Position numbers and translations under genes: made by a program | NCBI GenBank assembly: GCA_017431185.1 | Contig: JAFRLP010000618.1 | Span: 1-14,936, forward strand | From: Victivallales bacterium | GTDB taxonomy: Bacteria > Verrucomicrobiota > Lentisphaeria > Oligosphaerales > Oligosphaeraceae | Reading direction: 5' to 3' | Length of the DNA stretch: 14,936 bases | In this document: piece by piece, positions 1-8,324 of the stretch | Numbering within the stretch: the first letter of the stretch is position 1 | Layout: each line of letters starts with the position of its first letter | The notes under the pieces: model-generated | Told to the model about the DNA's origin: nothing | Seen by the model: the letters and a program-made list of their open reading frames with translations, nothing else | Databases searched by the model: none

Positions 1-1
1 G

Positions 2-1015
2 GTCTCACAGGATGCCGCAAAACAGGCGGAAATCCGCGTGTCAGGCGAGGAGACCGCTGGCTCTGAGGTGACCCTGAACCTCTCTGTGCAGGCTCCCAAA
101 AGAAAATTCCAGGCGGAAGGCAAGGACGCCAAAACCGCGCTCGCCGTCTTTGAGGCGGTGGACGGAGTGCTCCGCGAACTCTTCAAGGTCCAGGCCCTCT
201 GCACACGGAAAATCTATTATGTGGTCCCCGGCGCCAATGCCATGAAGGAAATCTTCAGCTGCTATCTGGACGGCAGCGGACAGGAACGCTTCACCTTCAA
301 TAACGGCATCAGCACGGAACCCTCCTGGGGACATCAGAACGCCATGGTCTATACCCTGGCTAAAAACAGCACGATGGCCGTCGTTCTGGCTGATGTGGCA
401 AACGGACGCCAGCGGATTGTCTCCCGTAAACCAGGCCTGAACTCCAGCGCGGGACTCTCCCATGACGGCGCCTTGCTGGCTCTCCCCATGAGTTTTGACG
501 GACAGGTTGACCTCTATCTGCTGAATCTGCGGGACGGCAAGCGCGATCGTCTGACCCAAGACCGAAATGTCGAGTCCTCTCCCTGCTGGTCCCCCGACAA
601 CCGGAAAATCGTCTTTGTGTCCGACCGTCTCGGCACTCCGCAACTTTACCTGATGGATGCCGCGGCGGACGCCAAGGCGGAACGTCTCACCATCGGCGGG
701 CGCGAGTCCGTCTCCCCTGACTGGTCAAATGTCAGCAATCGCCTTTGCTTCACCATGAAAAGCAACGAAGGCCAATACGTGGTCGCAATGATGGACATGG
801 CGGATTCCAACCGTCCCGTCACCGTCCTGACGCATGCGGCGGGCAACTGGGAGGAACCCTCCTGGGCGCCTGACGGACGCCATATCGTCTGCGCCAGGAA
901 ATCGGCTCGGGGCAATTCCAGTGACCTGTATGTCATCGACAGCTGGCTGTCCACCTTCCGTCCCATCTCCAAAGGTGCCCGGCTGACTCTCCCCGCCTGG
1001 CGGCCCGCCTATTGA
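2..1015 (+). CDS. TolB-like beta-propeller protein, 5' end outside the window
   Basis: The frame is open to the left edge, so the gene probably starts upstream; the first in-window start (GTG at 38) has no convincing ribosome site. The protein shows repeated PD40/WD40-like blades of the TolB type: 'LDGSGQERFT', 'DLYLLNLRDGKRDRLT', then 'SPCWSPDNRKIVFVSDR', 'LYLMDAAADAKAERLT', 'PSWAPDGRHIVCARK' and 'DLYVIDSW'. TolB is a periplasmic six-bladed propeller of the Tol-Pal envelope system, normally about 430 aa with a signal peptide. The 337 residues seen would cover part of the N-terminal domain and the propeller; the signal peptide would lie off the window. Its stop overlaps the end of convergent uvrC by 7 nt, and I see no terminator between them. 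It could instead be a TolB-related propeller with another role, since no pal, tolA or tolQR is visible. Confidence 0.8.
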   Translation, partial: VSQDAAKQAEIRVSGEETAGSEVTLNLSVQAPKRKFQAEGKDAKTALAVFEAVDGVLRELFKVQALCTRKIYYVVPGANAMKEIFSCYLDGSGQERFTFNNGISTEPSWGHQNAMVYTLAKNSTMAVVLADVANGRQRIVSRKPGLNSSAGLSHDGALLALPMSFDGQVDLYLLNLRDGKRDRLTQDRNVESSPCWSPDNRKIVFVSDRLGTPQLYLMDAAADAKAERLTIGGRESVSPDWSNVSNRLCFTMKSNEGQYVVAMMDMADSNRPVTVLTHAAGNWEEPSWAPDGRHIVCARKSARGNSSDLYVIDSWLSTFRPISKGARLTLPAWRPAY

Positions 1016-2523
1016 GGCTGCGCGCTGTCGCCCGTGTCGGGCGTCCCGTTGGCGAGGTGGCTTTGCAGGTAGTCGTGAAGCTGCCTGGCCATCTCCGCGC
1101 CAATGCCAGGAACGCCCAGCCGAATCTCCTCCGGCGTCTTCTTCGCCAGGTTTCGCACACTGCCAAATGCCTTGAGCAACTGCACCTTGCGCACCGCCCC
1201 GATGCCTGGAATGTCATCAAGTATCGAGTCGTAGATGCGCTTGTTGCGCAGCAGGCGGTTGTAGCCGTTGGCCCAGCGGTGCGCCTCATCCCGTATCGCC
1301 TGCAGAAGCCGCAGTCCGGGATGGGAGCGCGGCAAAAGGATTGGCTCCCCCTCCGGAACCACGATGGTCTCCATTTGCTTGGCCAGTCCGCAGTAGGGCA
1401 CGGTCAGGCCCAGGCTGGCGAAAACCCGTCCCGCCGTGTGGACTTGCCCCAGGCCGCCGTCCAGCACAATCAAGTCGGGCAGTTCCTGCTTTTCGGCCAG
1501 GACCCGGGTGTATCGGCGGGTCAGCACCTCCTCCATGAAGGCGGTGTCGTCCCGCGCCGTCTCCGACCGGATCTTGAAGCGCCGGTACTGCGAGGTGTCG
1601 GGCCGTCCATCCCGAAAATAGACCATGCTGCCCACGGCCAGCGTTCCGGCGATGTTGGCCATGTCGAAGCATTCGATGTGACGGGGGAGAAACTGCAGAT
1701 CGAGAGCCTCCTTCAGCGACAGCATTCCAAGTGGATTGCTGAGGGAGCCACGGGTGATCATCGTCTGGTTGACGAATCTGCGGGCTGGCTCCAGCACGGA
1801 TTTCAGGTTGCCGATGATGTCGCGCAGCCGTGCCGCCTCCTCAAATTCCAGGTGCGCGGAGCATGCGCGCATCTGCCTGTCCAGTTCATGCAAAAGGGCA
1901 GGGGCCCCCTCGCCCTTGAACAGCCCCAGCGCCGCCTGGATCCGCTCTGCGTACTTCTCCCGCGTCACCTTGCCCAGGCAGGGACACAGGCAGCCTCGGA
2001 TGGTCTCCTCCAGGCAGTGCCGGTGGGTTTCCGCGTCAGGATTGGCTACCTGGCATGTGCGCAGCGCATAGTGGCGGTTGAGGAACTGGACGGTCTCCCG
2101 CAAGGCGTAGGCCTGCGGAAACGGACCGATGTAGATGCGGCGGTCGTCGCGCCGAATCCGCGCCAATTGCAGCCTTGGAAACTCCTCCGTCATATCCACG
2201 ACTATGTGCATGAAGCGCTTGTCGTCCCGCATCAGCACATTGTAGCGTGGCTCGTACTGCTTGATGAAATTGGTCTCCAGCAGCAGAGCCTCCGCCTCCG
2301 TCTCCACTGGGAAAATCTCGTAGGAGGCAATGCTGTGAATGAGCGCCCTGCGCCGCGGGTCACTGCGGTTCTCGGACGAGGCGCGGAAATACTGGCTCAT
2401 CCGGTTGCGCAGATTCCGCGCCTTGCCCACATAGATGACCACGCCAGCCTGGTTCCGATAGACATACACCCCAGGCGACTTGGGCACATCCTGCGCTCTG
2501 AACACTCGTTCCTCTTTGGACAC
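1009..2523 (-). CDS. uvrC: Excinuclease ABC subunit C, short form
   Basis: Nucleotide-excision-repair nuclease that cuts on both sides of a lesion in the UvrB-DNA complex. The N-terminal GIY-YIG nuclease is clear (GVYVY at 18-22, YVGKARNLR at 31-39). Cysteines C157, C170, C178 and C182 match the spacing reported for the [4Fe-4S] ligands of E. coli UvrC (154/166/174/178). A UVR (UvrB-binding) motif lies at about 211-240. The C-terminal RNase H-like nuclease keeps its Asp-Asp-His set: D287 in ECFD, D355 in VLDGG, H415 in DEAHR. Helix-hairpin-helix motifs follow (IPGIGAVRK at 438, VPGIGAEMA at 471). At 504 aa it is about 100 residues shorter than usual, and the missing part is the stretch between the UVR motif and ECFD. 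The start is GTG, with AGAGGAG about 9 nt upstream. It lies 22 nt downstream of the DUF58 gene, probably in one operon. Confidence 0.95.
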   Translation of the reverse strand: MSKEERVFRAQDVPKSPGVYVYRNQAGVVIYVGKARNLRNRMSQYFRASSENRSDPRRRALIHSIASYEIFPVETEAEALLLETNFIKQYEPRYNVLMRDDKRFMHIVVDMTEEFPRLQLARIRRDDRRIYIGPFPQAYALRETVQFLNRHYALRTCQVANPDAETHRHCLEETIRGCLCPCLGKVTREKYAERIQAALGLFKGEGAPALLHELDRQMRACSAHLEFEEAARLRDIIGNLKSVLEPARRFVNQTMITRGSLSNPLGMLSLKEALDLQFLPRHIECFDMANIAGTLAVGSMVYFRDGRPDTSQYRRFKIRSETARDDTAFMEEVLTRRYTRVLAEKQELPDLIVLDGGLGQVHTAGRVFASLGLTVPYCGLAKQMETIVVPEGEPILLPRSHPGLRLLQAIRDEAHRWANGYNRLLRNKRIYDSILDDIPGIGAVRKVQLLKAFGSVRNLAKKTPEEIRLGVPGIGAEMARQLHDYLQSHLANGTPDTGDSAQPQ

Positions 2524-2545
2524 CGCTCTGCGCTCCTCTGACGAT

Positions 2546-3466
2546 TTATCGGCCAGCCAACGCCCGCTGACGCAAATGCTGTATCAGGGAGTCAATGGGC
2601 GGACGGTCAGTGACCAGCAGCTGATAGTCTATCCCCAGACCCGCGCAGGCACGGCGGCAGCCAGCCAGAAACTCCGCCACCCTGGTCTGGTAAACTCCCC
2701 GCACGGCGGATGGCGCGGCCGTTATCCGGTCCCCGCTTTCCAGGTCCTCGAACACGCCCGCCTCCCGAAAGGGCAACTCCAGTTCGGCGCGGTCAAGCAC
2801 CTGATAGACGATGACGTCGTGCCGTCGCCGCCGAAAATGCGCCAGCGCGGCGCGTATCCGCTCCACGTCGTCAAACAGGTCGCTGAAGATGACCACCAGC
2901 CCGCGGCGGCGGCTCTGCTCGGCCAGGGCGTGCAAGGTGCCCGCCAAATCCGTGTTTTCGCCAGGCTGGTGGCTGGCCAGGGCGTTGGCCAGCAAACGCA
3001 GATGGTCCGCCCCGCCGCGAGGAGGCATGTTCACCCTGCAGCGGTGATCGAAGATGGCCAGGCCCACGCTGTCCTGGCGATGAATGACCAGATAGGCCAG
3101 CGCAACCGCCAAAGTCGCCGAATAGCGGTATTTGCTCGGCGCATCCCCGCCGCTGGTGTAGGACATGGAATTGGAGGAGTCCACCAGAAGCGACAGGCGA
3201 AGGCTGGTCTCCTCCTCGTATTCCCGCAGGAACAGCTTCTCGTTGCGCCCGAAGACGCGCCAATCCAGGTGTTTCGGGTCATCGCCTGGAACGTACTGGC
3301 GATAGTCGGCGAACTCGACGCTCACCCCCTTCAGCCTGCTGCGGTGGGCCCCAGCCACGCTTCCCTCCACTGTATAGCGCGAGGCAACCGACAAGCGGCC
3401 AAGGCGCACGATTTCGTCGCCTGTCAAGAATTGATGGATGCCTTCCTGCTGCGTCATGCGCGTCAC
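2546..3466 (-). CDS. DUF58 domain protein (vWA-like)
   Basis: A 306-aa protein with the DUF58 core: HRSRLKG at 41-47 and the signature EFADYRQYVPGDDPKHLDW at about 51-69. A von Willebrand A-like fold follows, with a MIDAS-type motif DSSNSM at 96-101, FSDLFDD at 194-200 and a hydrophobic strand/helix pattern. DUF58 proteins are usually encoded beside MoxR-type AAA ATPases and are thought to act with them in assembling envelope or metal-dependent enzymes. No MoxR gene is visible here; the next gene downstream is uvrC, and upstream is non-coding DNA. No signal peptide or membrane segment is seen. The start is uncertain: GTG at 3466 or ATG at 3457 (residue 4), neither with a good ribosome site. 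An in-frame stop about 36 nt upstream of the GTG excludes a much longer protein. Confidence 0.85.
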   Translation of the reverse strand: MTRMTQQEGIHQFLTGDEIVRLGRLSVASRYTVEGSVAGAHRSRLKGVSVEFADYRQYVPGDDPKHLDWRVFGRNEKLFLREYEEETSLRLSLLVDSSNSMSYTSGGDAPSKYRYSATLAVALAYLVIHRQDSVGLAIFDHRCRVNMPPRGGADHLRLLANALASHQPGENTDLAGTLHALAEQSRRRGLVVIFSDLFDDVERIRAALAHFRRRRHDVIVYQVLDRAELELPFREAGVFEDLESGDRITAAPSAVRGVYQTRVAEFLAGCRRACAGLGIDYQLLVTDRPPIDSLIQHLRQRALAGR

Positions 3467-3505
3467 TTGAACTGGAGCTATTGAATCAGCACTTGGGTCT
3501 CAAGG

Positions 3506-3678
3506 TACCGGGAACAGTAACTATTCAGAATCCCCATCTGTTTTGACGTAAGCAACCTTGGGGTTGCCACAAGTGTACGATGTGCCAAGTGTGAGCCCCA
3601 ACCTGTCCGCGAGGCCTTGGGCCTCGCGGATTGAATTGGCCTGGGGTTCTGGATAGATACCGGGAACAATTGTAATAT
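3506..3678. repeat. Two copies of a short intergenic repeat
   Basis: The gene-free stretch 3467-3816 contains TACCGGGAACAGTAACTATT at 3506-3525 and TACCGGGAACAATTGTAATA at 3658-3677. They share an exact 11-base core and a similar flank ('gggtct' or 'gggttct' just upstream), spaced 152 nt. The perfect hairpin at 3606-3630 lies between them. Open frames across this stretch show no recognisable domain and no ribosome site, so I treat it as non-coding. It may be a genome-wide interspersed repeat or a remnant of a small mobile unit. Confidence 0.45.
3606..3630. other. Perfect 11-bp inverted repeat (hairpin)
   Basis: TCCGCGAGGCC (3606-3616), a three-base TTG loop, then its exact reverse complement GGCCTCGCGGA (3620-3630). 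No T-run follows on either strand, so it is a poor match to an intrinsic terminator. It lies between the two repeat copies. Confidence 0.6.
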
Positions 3679-3816
3679 ACCATTCGTCGCCATGAAATCA
3701 AGCAGGAAGACGGGCGGGTTTTTCTGTCCGCGTTCTGATCGGTCAAGCCGATGATGGTTTCCCCGCAATTTCCCCTTCATTGCCGTGCCTCGGATATTTA
3801 TTTATGGGAAATGACC

Positions 3817-3844
3817 TTGAAAAAAAAAAGAAAATCATTATGTT
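3817..3844 (+). promoter_or_regulatory. Candidate sigma-70 promoter for the hydrogenase operon
   Basis: TTGAAA at 3817-3822 and TATGTT at 3839-3844 are separated by 16 nt, with an A-rich spacer. Transcription would begin near 3851 and leave a leader of about 170 nt before hydC. Inferred from sequence only; no Rex-like or other known operator was recognised in the leader. Confidence 0.45.
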
Positions 3845-4021
3845 ATGGAAGAGCATGGTGTGTCCAGCCATCGGCAGGACCGTCTCTGCGGCCTTGCCGC
3901 GGCATGGCACGCTTTGCTTGACAGCCAATCGAGGACAGTCCAGTCCTTCGACAATGTGGCTTCTTCACAGAAACAGGCATCCACCTCTCGCCTGGACAAC
4001 ATCTCAACAAGGACGAAAAAC

Positions 4022-4537
4022 ATGTGTTGCAACAAATTGTCAGAAGGGGCAGCCGCTAAATTCGCGGAACTCGACGACTTCATTGACGGTCTCGGCATTG
4101 ACCGCAATGACGAGCGCCGGCGCGGACGGCTAATCCAGGTGCTGCACCGCGCTCAGGCCATCTTCGGCTATCTGCCCCGTGAAGTTCAATGCCATGTGGC
4201 TGAAAAACTCTTCCTCTCTGAGGCTCAGGTATCAGGGGTCGTCAGTTTCTACAACTACTTTACCACTGAACCCAAAGGCAAGTACAACATTGACGTCTGC
4301 CTCGGCACCGCCTGCTATGTCAAAGGGTCTGAGAAGGTCATCTCCGAACTGGAGCGCGTCCTCGGCGTCAAGGCAGACACCGTCCCCACGGAAGACGGTC
4401 TGTTCTCCATCAACGCCCTCCGTTGCGTCGGTGCCTGCGGCCTCGCCCCCGTGATGGTCATCAATGGCAAGGTCTATGGTAAAATGACCCCAGCCAAGGC
4501 TGTCCAGATTATCAACCAGTACAAGGAGCAGGGCTGA
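4022..4537 (+). CDS. hydC: NAD-linked [FeFe]-hydrogenase subunit, NuoE-like [2Fe-2S]
   Basis: A 171-aa NuoE/HydC (HndA)-type thioredoxin-fold subunit. It relays electrons between the NAD(H)/FMN subunit and the hydrogenase. The four [2Fe-2S] ligands are visible: C93 and C98 in DVCLGTAC, C135 and C139 in LRCVGACG. The helical N-terminus (RRGRLIQVLHRAQAIFGYLP) is typical of the family. I chose ATG 4022 because AAGGA lies 8 nt upstream and the length then matches the family. The frame stays open to 3845, but those extra 59 residues look unlike NuoE and have no ribosome site. It is first gene of the operon; hydB starts 4 nt after its stop. Confidence 0.92.
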   Translation: MCCNKLSEGAAAKFAELDDFIDGLGIDRNDERRRGRLIQVLHRAQAIFGYLPREVQCHVAEKLFLSEAQVSGVVSFYNYFTTEPKGKYNIDVCLGTACYVKGSEKVISELERVLGVKADTVPTEDGLFSINALRCVGACGLAPVMVINGKVYGKMTPAKAVQIINQYKEQG

Positions 4538-4541
4538 GAAC

Positions 4542-6473
4542 ATGAACAAGATTACCTCAAAAGAAGAGCTGATGGCGGTCTATAACGCGGCCAAGGGTGA
4601 ACTTGCCCTGCGTTGCACGGACATTCACGACATCTGCTCCCCAAAAAAGGATATTCTCTGCTGCGGCGGCACCGGATGCCATGCATCCAGCTCCCAGGAA
4701 CTCATGGACAATCTCCGTGCCCTCATCAAGGACCACGGACTGGAAAACGACGTGCGGGTCATCCAGACTGGCTGCTTCGGGTTCTGCGCCCAGGGGCCTA
4801 TCGTCAAAATCATGCCTGACAATGTGTTCTACGTGCAGGTGCAGCCTGACGACGCCAAGGAAATCGTCGAGAGCCACATCGTCGGCAAGAAGATGGTCGA
4901 ACGTCTGCTTTACGTCGAACCCCTGCTCAAACAACGCATCCATGACTATGCCAAGATGTCGTTCTACGCTCGGCAAATGCGCATCTCCCTCCGCAACTGC
5001 GGTCTGATTGACCCTGAAAACATTCAGGAATACATCGCCAACGAGGGCTACCAGGCTCTCGCCAAATGCCTGCTGGAGATGAAGCCCGAACAGGTTGTCC
5101 AGGAAGTCCTCAACTCCGGCATCTGCGGTCGCGGCGGCGCAGGTTTCCCCACCGGTCTCAAATGGAAAATCGCCGCAGGCGTCCAGGCGGCGGAGAAGTA
5201 CATCGTCTGCAATGCGGACGAAGGAGATCCGGGCGCCTTCATGGACCGCTCCATCATGGAGGGCGACCCCAACAGCATCATCGAGGCCATGGCCATCGGC
5301 GCCTACGCCATTGGCGCGCAGCACGGCCTGGTTTACATCCGTGCCGAATACCCGCTGGCAGTCCATCGCCTCCAGACCGCCATCAGCCAGGCTCGCGAAT
5401 GCGGACTGCTTGGCGACCGCATCATGGGCACGGATTTCAGCTTCGACATTGAAATCAAACTCGGCGCGGGCGCATTTGTCTGCGGCGAGGAGACCGCCCT
5501 CATCCACTCCATGGAAGGCCAGCGCGGCGAACCCACCATCAAGCCGCCGTTCCCCGCCAATGTCGGCGGCGGCTACTGGGGCTGCTCCACCAACGTGAAC
5601 AATGTCGAGACTTACGCCTCCATCCCCGTCATTCTCCGGAAAGGGGCAAAGTGGTACGCGAAAATCGGCAACTGGAATCCCGAATTGGACGAGAACGGCA
5701 ACTTCAAGAAGACCATCAGCGGCAATGCCGGCACCAAGGTCTTCGCACTGGCTGGCCAAATCAACAACGTCGGCCTCGTCGAGGTCCCGATGGGCACCAC
5801 TCTCCGCGAAATCATCTACGATGTCGGCGGCGGACTTCCGGGCGGGCGCGAGTTCAAGGCTGTCCAGACGGGTGGCCCCTCCGGCGGCTGCATCACCAAG
5901 GAAAACCTGGACACGCCCATTGACTATGGCAACCTCGGCAAAATCGGCTCCATGATGGGGTCCGGCGGAATGATTGTCCTCTCCGACAAGGACTGCATGC
6001 CCGCCATGGCAAAATTCTATCTCGGATTCACCAAGGATGAGTCCTGCGGCAAATGCACACCCTGCCGTATCGGAACCCGCCGCATGCTTGAAATGCTCGA
6101 GAAAATCTGCGATGGCAATGGCACGGAGGAGATGCTGGTCAAACTCGAAAACCTGGCCAACACCATCAAGGAGACCGCGCTTTGCGGACTCGGACAGACC
6201 GCTCCCAATCCCATCCTCTCCACGCTCCGCTATTTCAGGGACGAATACCTCGCCCATGTGCGCGACAAGAAGTGCCCCTCCGGCACCTGCCAGAAACTCT
6301 ACAAGCTGACCATCACCGATGCCTGCAAGGGATGCACCAAGTGCGCCCGCAACTGCCCCGTCGGCGCCATCACCGGCACCGTCAAGCAGAAGCATGTCAT
6401 CGACCAGTCCAAGTGCATCAAGTGCGGCGCGTGCATCGACAACTGCCCGTTCAAAGCCATCGTCAAGGAGTAA
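4542..6473 (+). CDS. hydB: NAD-linked [FeFe]-hydrogenase flavin subunit, NuoF-like
   Basis: A 643-aa subunit with the fused layout of Thermotoga HydB and Desulfovibrio HndC. Residues 1-115 form an N-terminal thioredoxin-like [2Fe-2S] domain (C41, C46, C78, C82). The NuoF core follows, with GRGGAGFPTG at 196-205 for NADH/FMN binding. The [4Fe-4S] motif SCGKCTPCR has C502, C505 and C508, with C548 as the fourth ligand. A C-terminal ferredoxin domain carries two [4Fe-4S] clusters (C595/598/601/605 and C625/628/631/635). It would be cytoplasmic, oxidising NADH or reducing NAD+ at FMN, and is the proposed bifurcation site in HydABC enzymes. AAGGAG lies 13 nt before the ATG, inside the end of hydC, so coupled translation is likely. 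hydA begins 7 nt after its stop. Confidence 0.95.
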   Translation: MNKITSKEELMAVYNAAKGELALRCTDIHDICSPKKDILCCGGTGCHASSSQELMDNLRALIKDHGLENDVRVIQTGCFGFCAQGPIVKIMPDNVFYVQVQPDDAKEIVESHIVGKKMVERLLYVEPLLKQRIHDYAKMSFYARQMRISLRNCGLIDPENIQEYIANEGYQALAKCLLEMKPEQVVQEVLNSGICGRGGAGFPTGLKWKIAAGVQAAEKYIVCNADEGDPGAFMDRSIMEGDPNSIIEAMAIGAYAIGAQHGLVYIRAEYPLAVHRLQTAISQARECGLLGDRIMGTDFSFDIEIKLGAGAFVCGEETALIHSMEGQRGEPTIKPPFPANVGGGYWGCSTNVNNVETYASIPVILRKGAKWYAKIGNWNPELDENGNFKKTISGNAGTKVFALAGQINNVGLVEVPMGTTLREIIYDVGGGLPGGREFKAVQTGGPSGGCITKENLDTPIDYGNLGKIGSMMGSGGMIVLSDKDCMPAMAKFYLGFTKDESCGKCTPCRIGTRRMLEMLEKICDGNGTEEMLVKLENLANTIKETALCGLGQTAPNPILSTLRYFRDEYLAHVRDKKCPSGTCQKLYKLTITDACKGCTKCARNCPVGAITGTVKQKHVIDQSKCIKCGACIDNCPFKAIVKE

Positions 6474-6480
6474 GCGAACC

Positions 6481-8283
6481 ATGAGCGACGTTACCCTCAT
6501 CATCAACGGCAAACAGGTCACTGTGCCGGCCGGCTCCACCATCCTTGATGCTGCCGCCAAAATCAACGTTAAAATCCCGACCCTTTGCTACTGCAAGGAC
6601 GTGGGCTGCGGCGTCTCCAACAAGCCTGCCTCCTGCCGCATCTGCATGGTCGAGGCCACTGGGGTGCGTGGCCCGCGCAAGATGCTTGTGCCGGCATGCG
6701 CCACGCCTGTCAGCCCGACCATGGAGGTCTGGACGCATTCGCTGCGAGCCATTCAGGCGCGCCGCACCGTTCTGGAACTGCTCCTCTCTGACCATCCGCG
6801 TCACTGCCTGACCTGCGCCAAGAGCCAGGAGTGCGACCTTCAGCGGCTTGCCGCCGAACTCGGCATCACCGAGGTCGAATACCAGGGCGAGAAGAACAAG
6901 ATGCCCATCGACGACTCCAGCGAGGCCATCATGCGCGACCTCTCCAAGTGCATCATGTGCCGCCGCTGCGAGACTGTCTGCAACAAGGTCCAGACGGTCG
7001 GCACTCTCACTGGCTATGGCCGCGGCTTCAGCGCCAAGGTCGGCACCGCCAGCATGATTCCCCTCGCCGACACATCCTGCACCTTCTGCGGGCAGTGCGT
7101 CAATGTCTGCCCCGTCGGCGCCATTACAGGCATCAGCTATGTCAAGAAGGTCTGGAACGCCATCAACGACCCGACCAAGACCGTCATTGTCCAGACTGCC
7201 CCAGCCGTCCGCGTGGCCATTGGCCAGGAATTCGGATTTGAGCCTGGCCAACCCGTCACGGGCAAACTTGCCGCAGGTCTGCGCGCTCTGGGCTTTGCCA
7301 AGGTCTTTGACACCGACTTCTCAGCCGACCTCACCATCATGGAGGAAGGAAATGAACTCATTGGACGCGTGAAGGAGCTCCTGCGGCTCACCAAAGAGGG
7401 GAAGACTTCCCAGGAGGCGCATAAAGAGGCGCATCTGCCTATTCTCACATCCTGCTGCCCTGGCTGGATCAACTTCATCGAGCACAGTTTCCCGGACTTG
7501 CTGGACATTCCGTCCAGCTGCAAGTCCCCGCAGCAGATGTTCGGCGCCATCGCCAAGAGCTACTATGCCGAGAAGATTGGGGTCAACCCCAAAGACCTCA
7601 TCTGCGTCTCCGTGATGCCTTGCCAGGCCAAGAAATACGAGGCGGCACGCCCCGAATTCGCTCCCAATGGCGTCCGCGATGTCGATTACGTGGTCACCAC
7701 CCGTGAACTCATCCGCATGTTCCATGAGGCTGGCATTGACCTTGCAACCATCGAGGATTCCGATTACGACAGCCCGCTCGGAGAATCCACTGGCGCCGGA
7801 GTCATCTTTGGAGTCACGGGCGGTGTCCTGGAGGCTGCCTTGCGCACGGTGGCAAGCATCTTGGGCGGCAAGGACTTGTCCAACGAACATCTTGATTTCC
7901 AAGCCGTCCGCGGTCTGGAAGGCGTGAAGGAGGCCAAGGTTGAGGTCGCGCCTGGACTGGCAATCAATGTTGCGGTGGCCAGCGGTCTGGGCAATGCCCG
8001 CAAGGTTCTGGAGATGGTTCGTGCCGACCGCGACCGTTTCCAGGCGATTGAGATCATGGCGTGCCCAGGCGGATGCATCAATGGTGGCGGACAGCCCTAT
8101 CTGCATGGTGACCGCTCCATCTTGAACCGACGCATGGAAGGTCTCTATGCGGAGGACAAGGGGAAGGCTTTGCGCATGTCTCACCTGAATCCTGACATCC
8201 GTCGGCTTTACACCGAGTACCTCAGTGAACCAGGCAGCGAGAAATCGCATCATCTGCTCCACACCGTTTACCATCAGAAATGA
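6481..8283 (+). CDS. hydA: [FeFe]-hydrogenase catalytic subunit (group A)
   Basis: A 600-aa hydrogenase that makes or consumes H2 at the H-cluster. The N-terminal NuoG-like [2Fe-2S] domain has C36, C52, C55 and C73. The His-ligated [4Fe-4S] site has H105, C109, C112 and C118. Two ferredoxin-type [4Fe-4S] motifs follow (C157/160/163/167 and C200/203/206/210). The three H-cluster signatures are intact: TSCCPGW (C325 proton relay, C326 ligand), MPCQAKK (C381) and ACPGGCING (C528, C532). ATG 6481 is preceded by AAGGAG at 10 nt; the frame is open further upstream, but that part only shadows the hydB ferredoxin domain. It lacks the extra C-terminal [2Fe-2S] domain of Thermotoga HydA. With hydC and hydB it fits an HydABC-type enzyme. 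The HydE, HydF and HydG maturases are not in the window. Confidence 0.97.
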   Translation: MSDVTLIINGKQVTVPAGSTILDAAAKINVKIPTLCYCKDVGCGVSNKPASCRICMVEATGVRGPRKMLVPACATPVSPTMEVWTHSLRAIQARRTVLELLLSDHPRHCLTCAKSQECDLQRLAAELGITEVEYQGEKNKMPIDDSSEAIMRDLSKCIMCRRCETVCNKVQTVGTLTGYGRGFSAKVGTASMIPLADTSCTFCGQCVNVCPVGAITGISYVKKVWNAINDPTKTVIVQTAPAVRVAIGQEFGFEPGQPVTGKLAAGLRALGFAKVFDTDFSADLTIMEEGNELIGRVKELLRLTKEGKTSQEAHKEAHLPILTSCCPGWINFIEHSFPDLLDIPSSCKSPQQMFGAIAKSYYAEKIGVNPKDLICVSVMPCQAKKYEAARPEFAPNGVRDVDYVVTTRELIRMFHEAGIDLATIEDSDYDSPLGESTGAGVIFGVTGGVLEAALRTVASILGGKDLSNEHLDFQAVRGLEGVKEAKVEVAPGLAINVAVASGLGNARKVLEMVRADRDRFQAIEIMACPGGCINGGGQPYLHGDRSILNRRMEGLYAEDKGKALRMSHLNPDIRRLYTEYLSEPGSEKSHHLLHTVYHQK

Positions 8284-8324
8284 CCTGACGAATTGCTACT
8301 AGCCCTTCGGGACTATATGGTCAG

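Noticed and set aside
1012..2541. A 509-aa open frame on the plus strand across uvrC
   Set aside because: uvrC on the other strand has full catalytic motifs; the plus frame shows none.
2480..3484. A 334-aa plus-strand frame across the DUF58 gene
   Set aside because: It is a shadow of a gene with a clear DUF58 signature.
3478..3780. A 100-aa minus-strand frame in the gap upstream of the DUF58 gene
   Set aside because: It has no domain and crosses the hairpin and both repeat copies.
3918..3923. Consensus TTGACA as a second hydrogenase promoter
   Set aside because: No -10 box lies 15-19 nt downstream.
3845..4021. Longer start for hydC
   Set aside because: The extra 59 residues do not look like NuoE, have no ribosome site and overlap the likely promoter start; ATG 4022 has AAGGA at 8 nt.
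6319..6480. Longer start for hydA
   Set aside because: This extension is only an alternative frame of the hydB ferredoxin domain; ATG 6481 has AAGGAG at 10 nt and begins the [2Fe-2S] domain.
4557..6566. A 669-aa open frame on the minus strand across hydB
   Set aside because: It is antisense to a clear gene, has no recognised domain, and its composition (Asp/Ala/Val-rich) is that of a GC-rich shadow frame.
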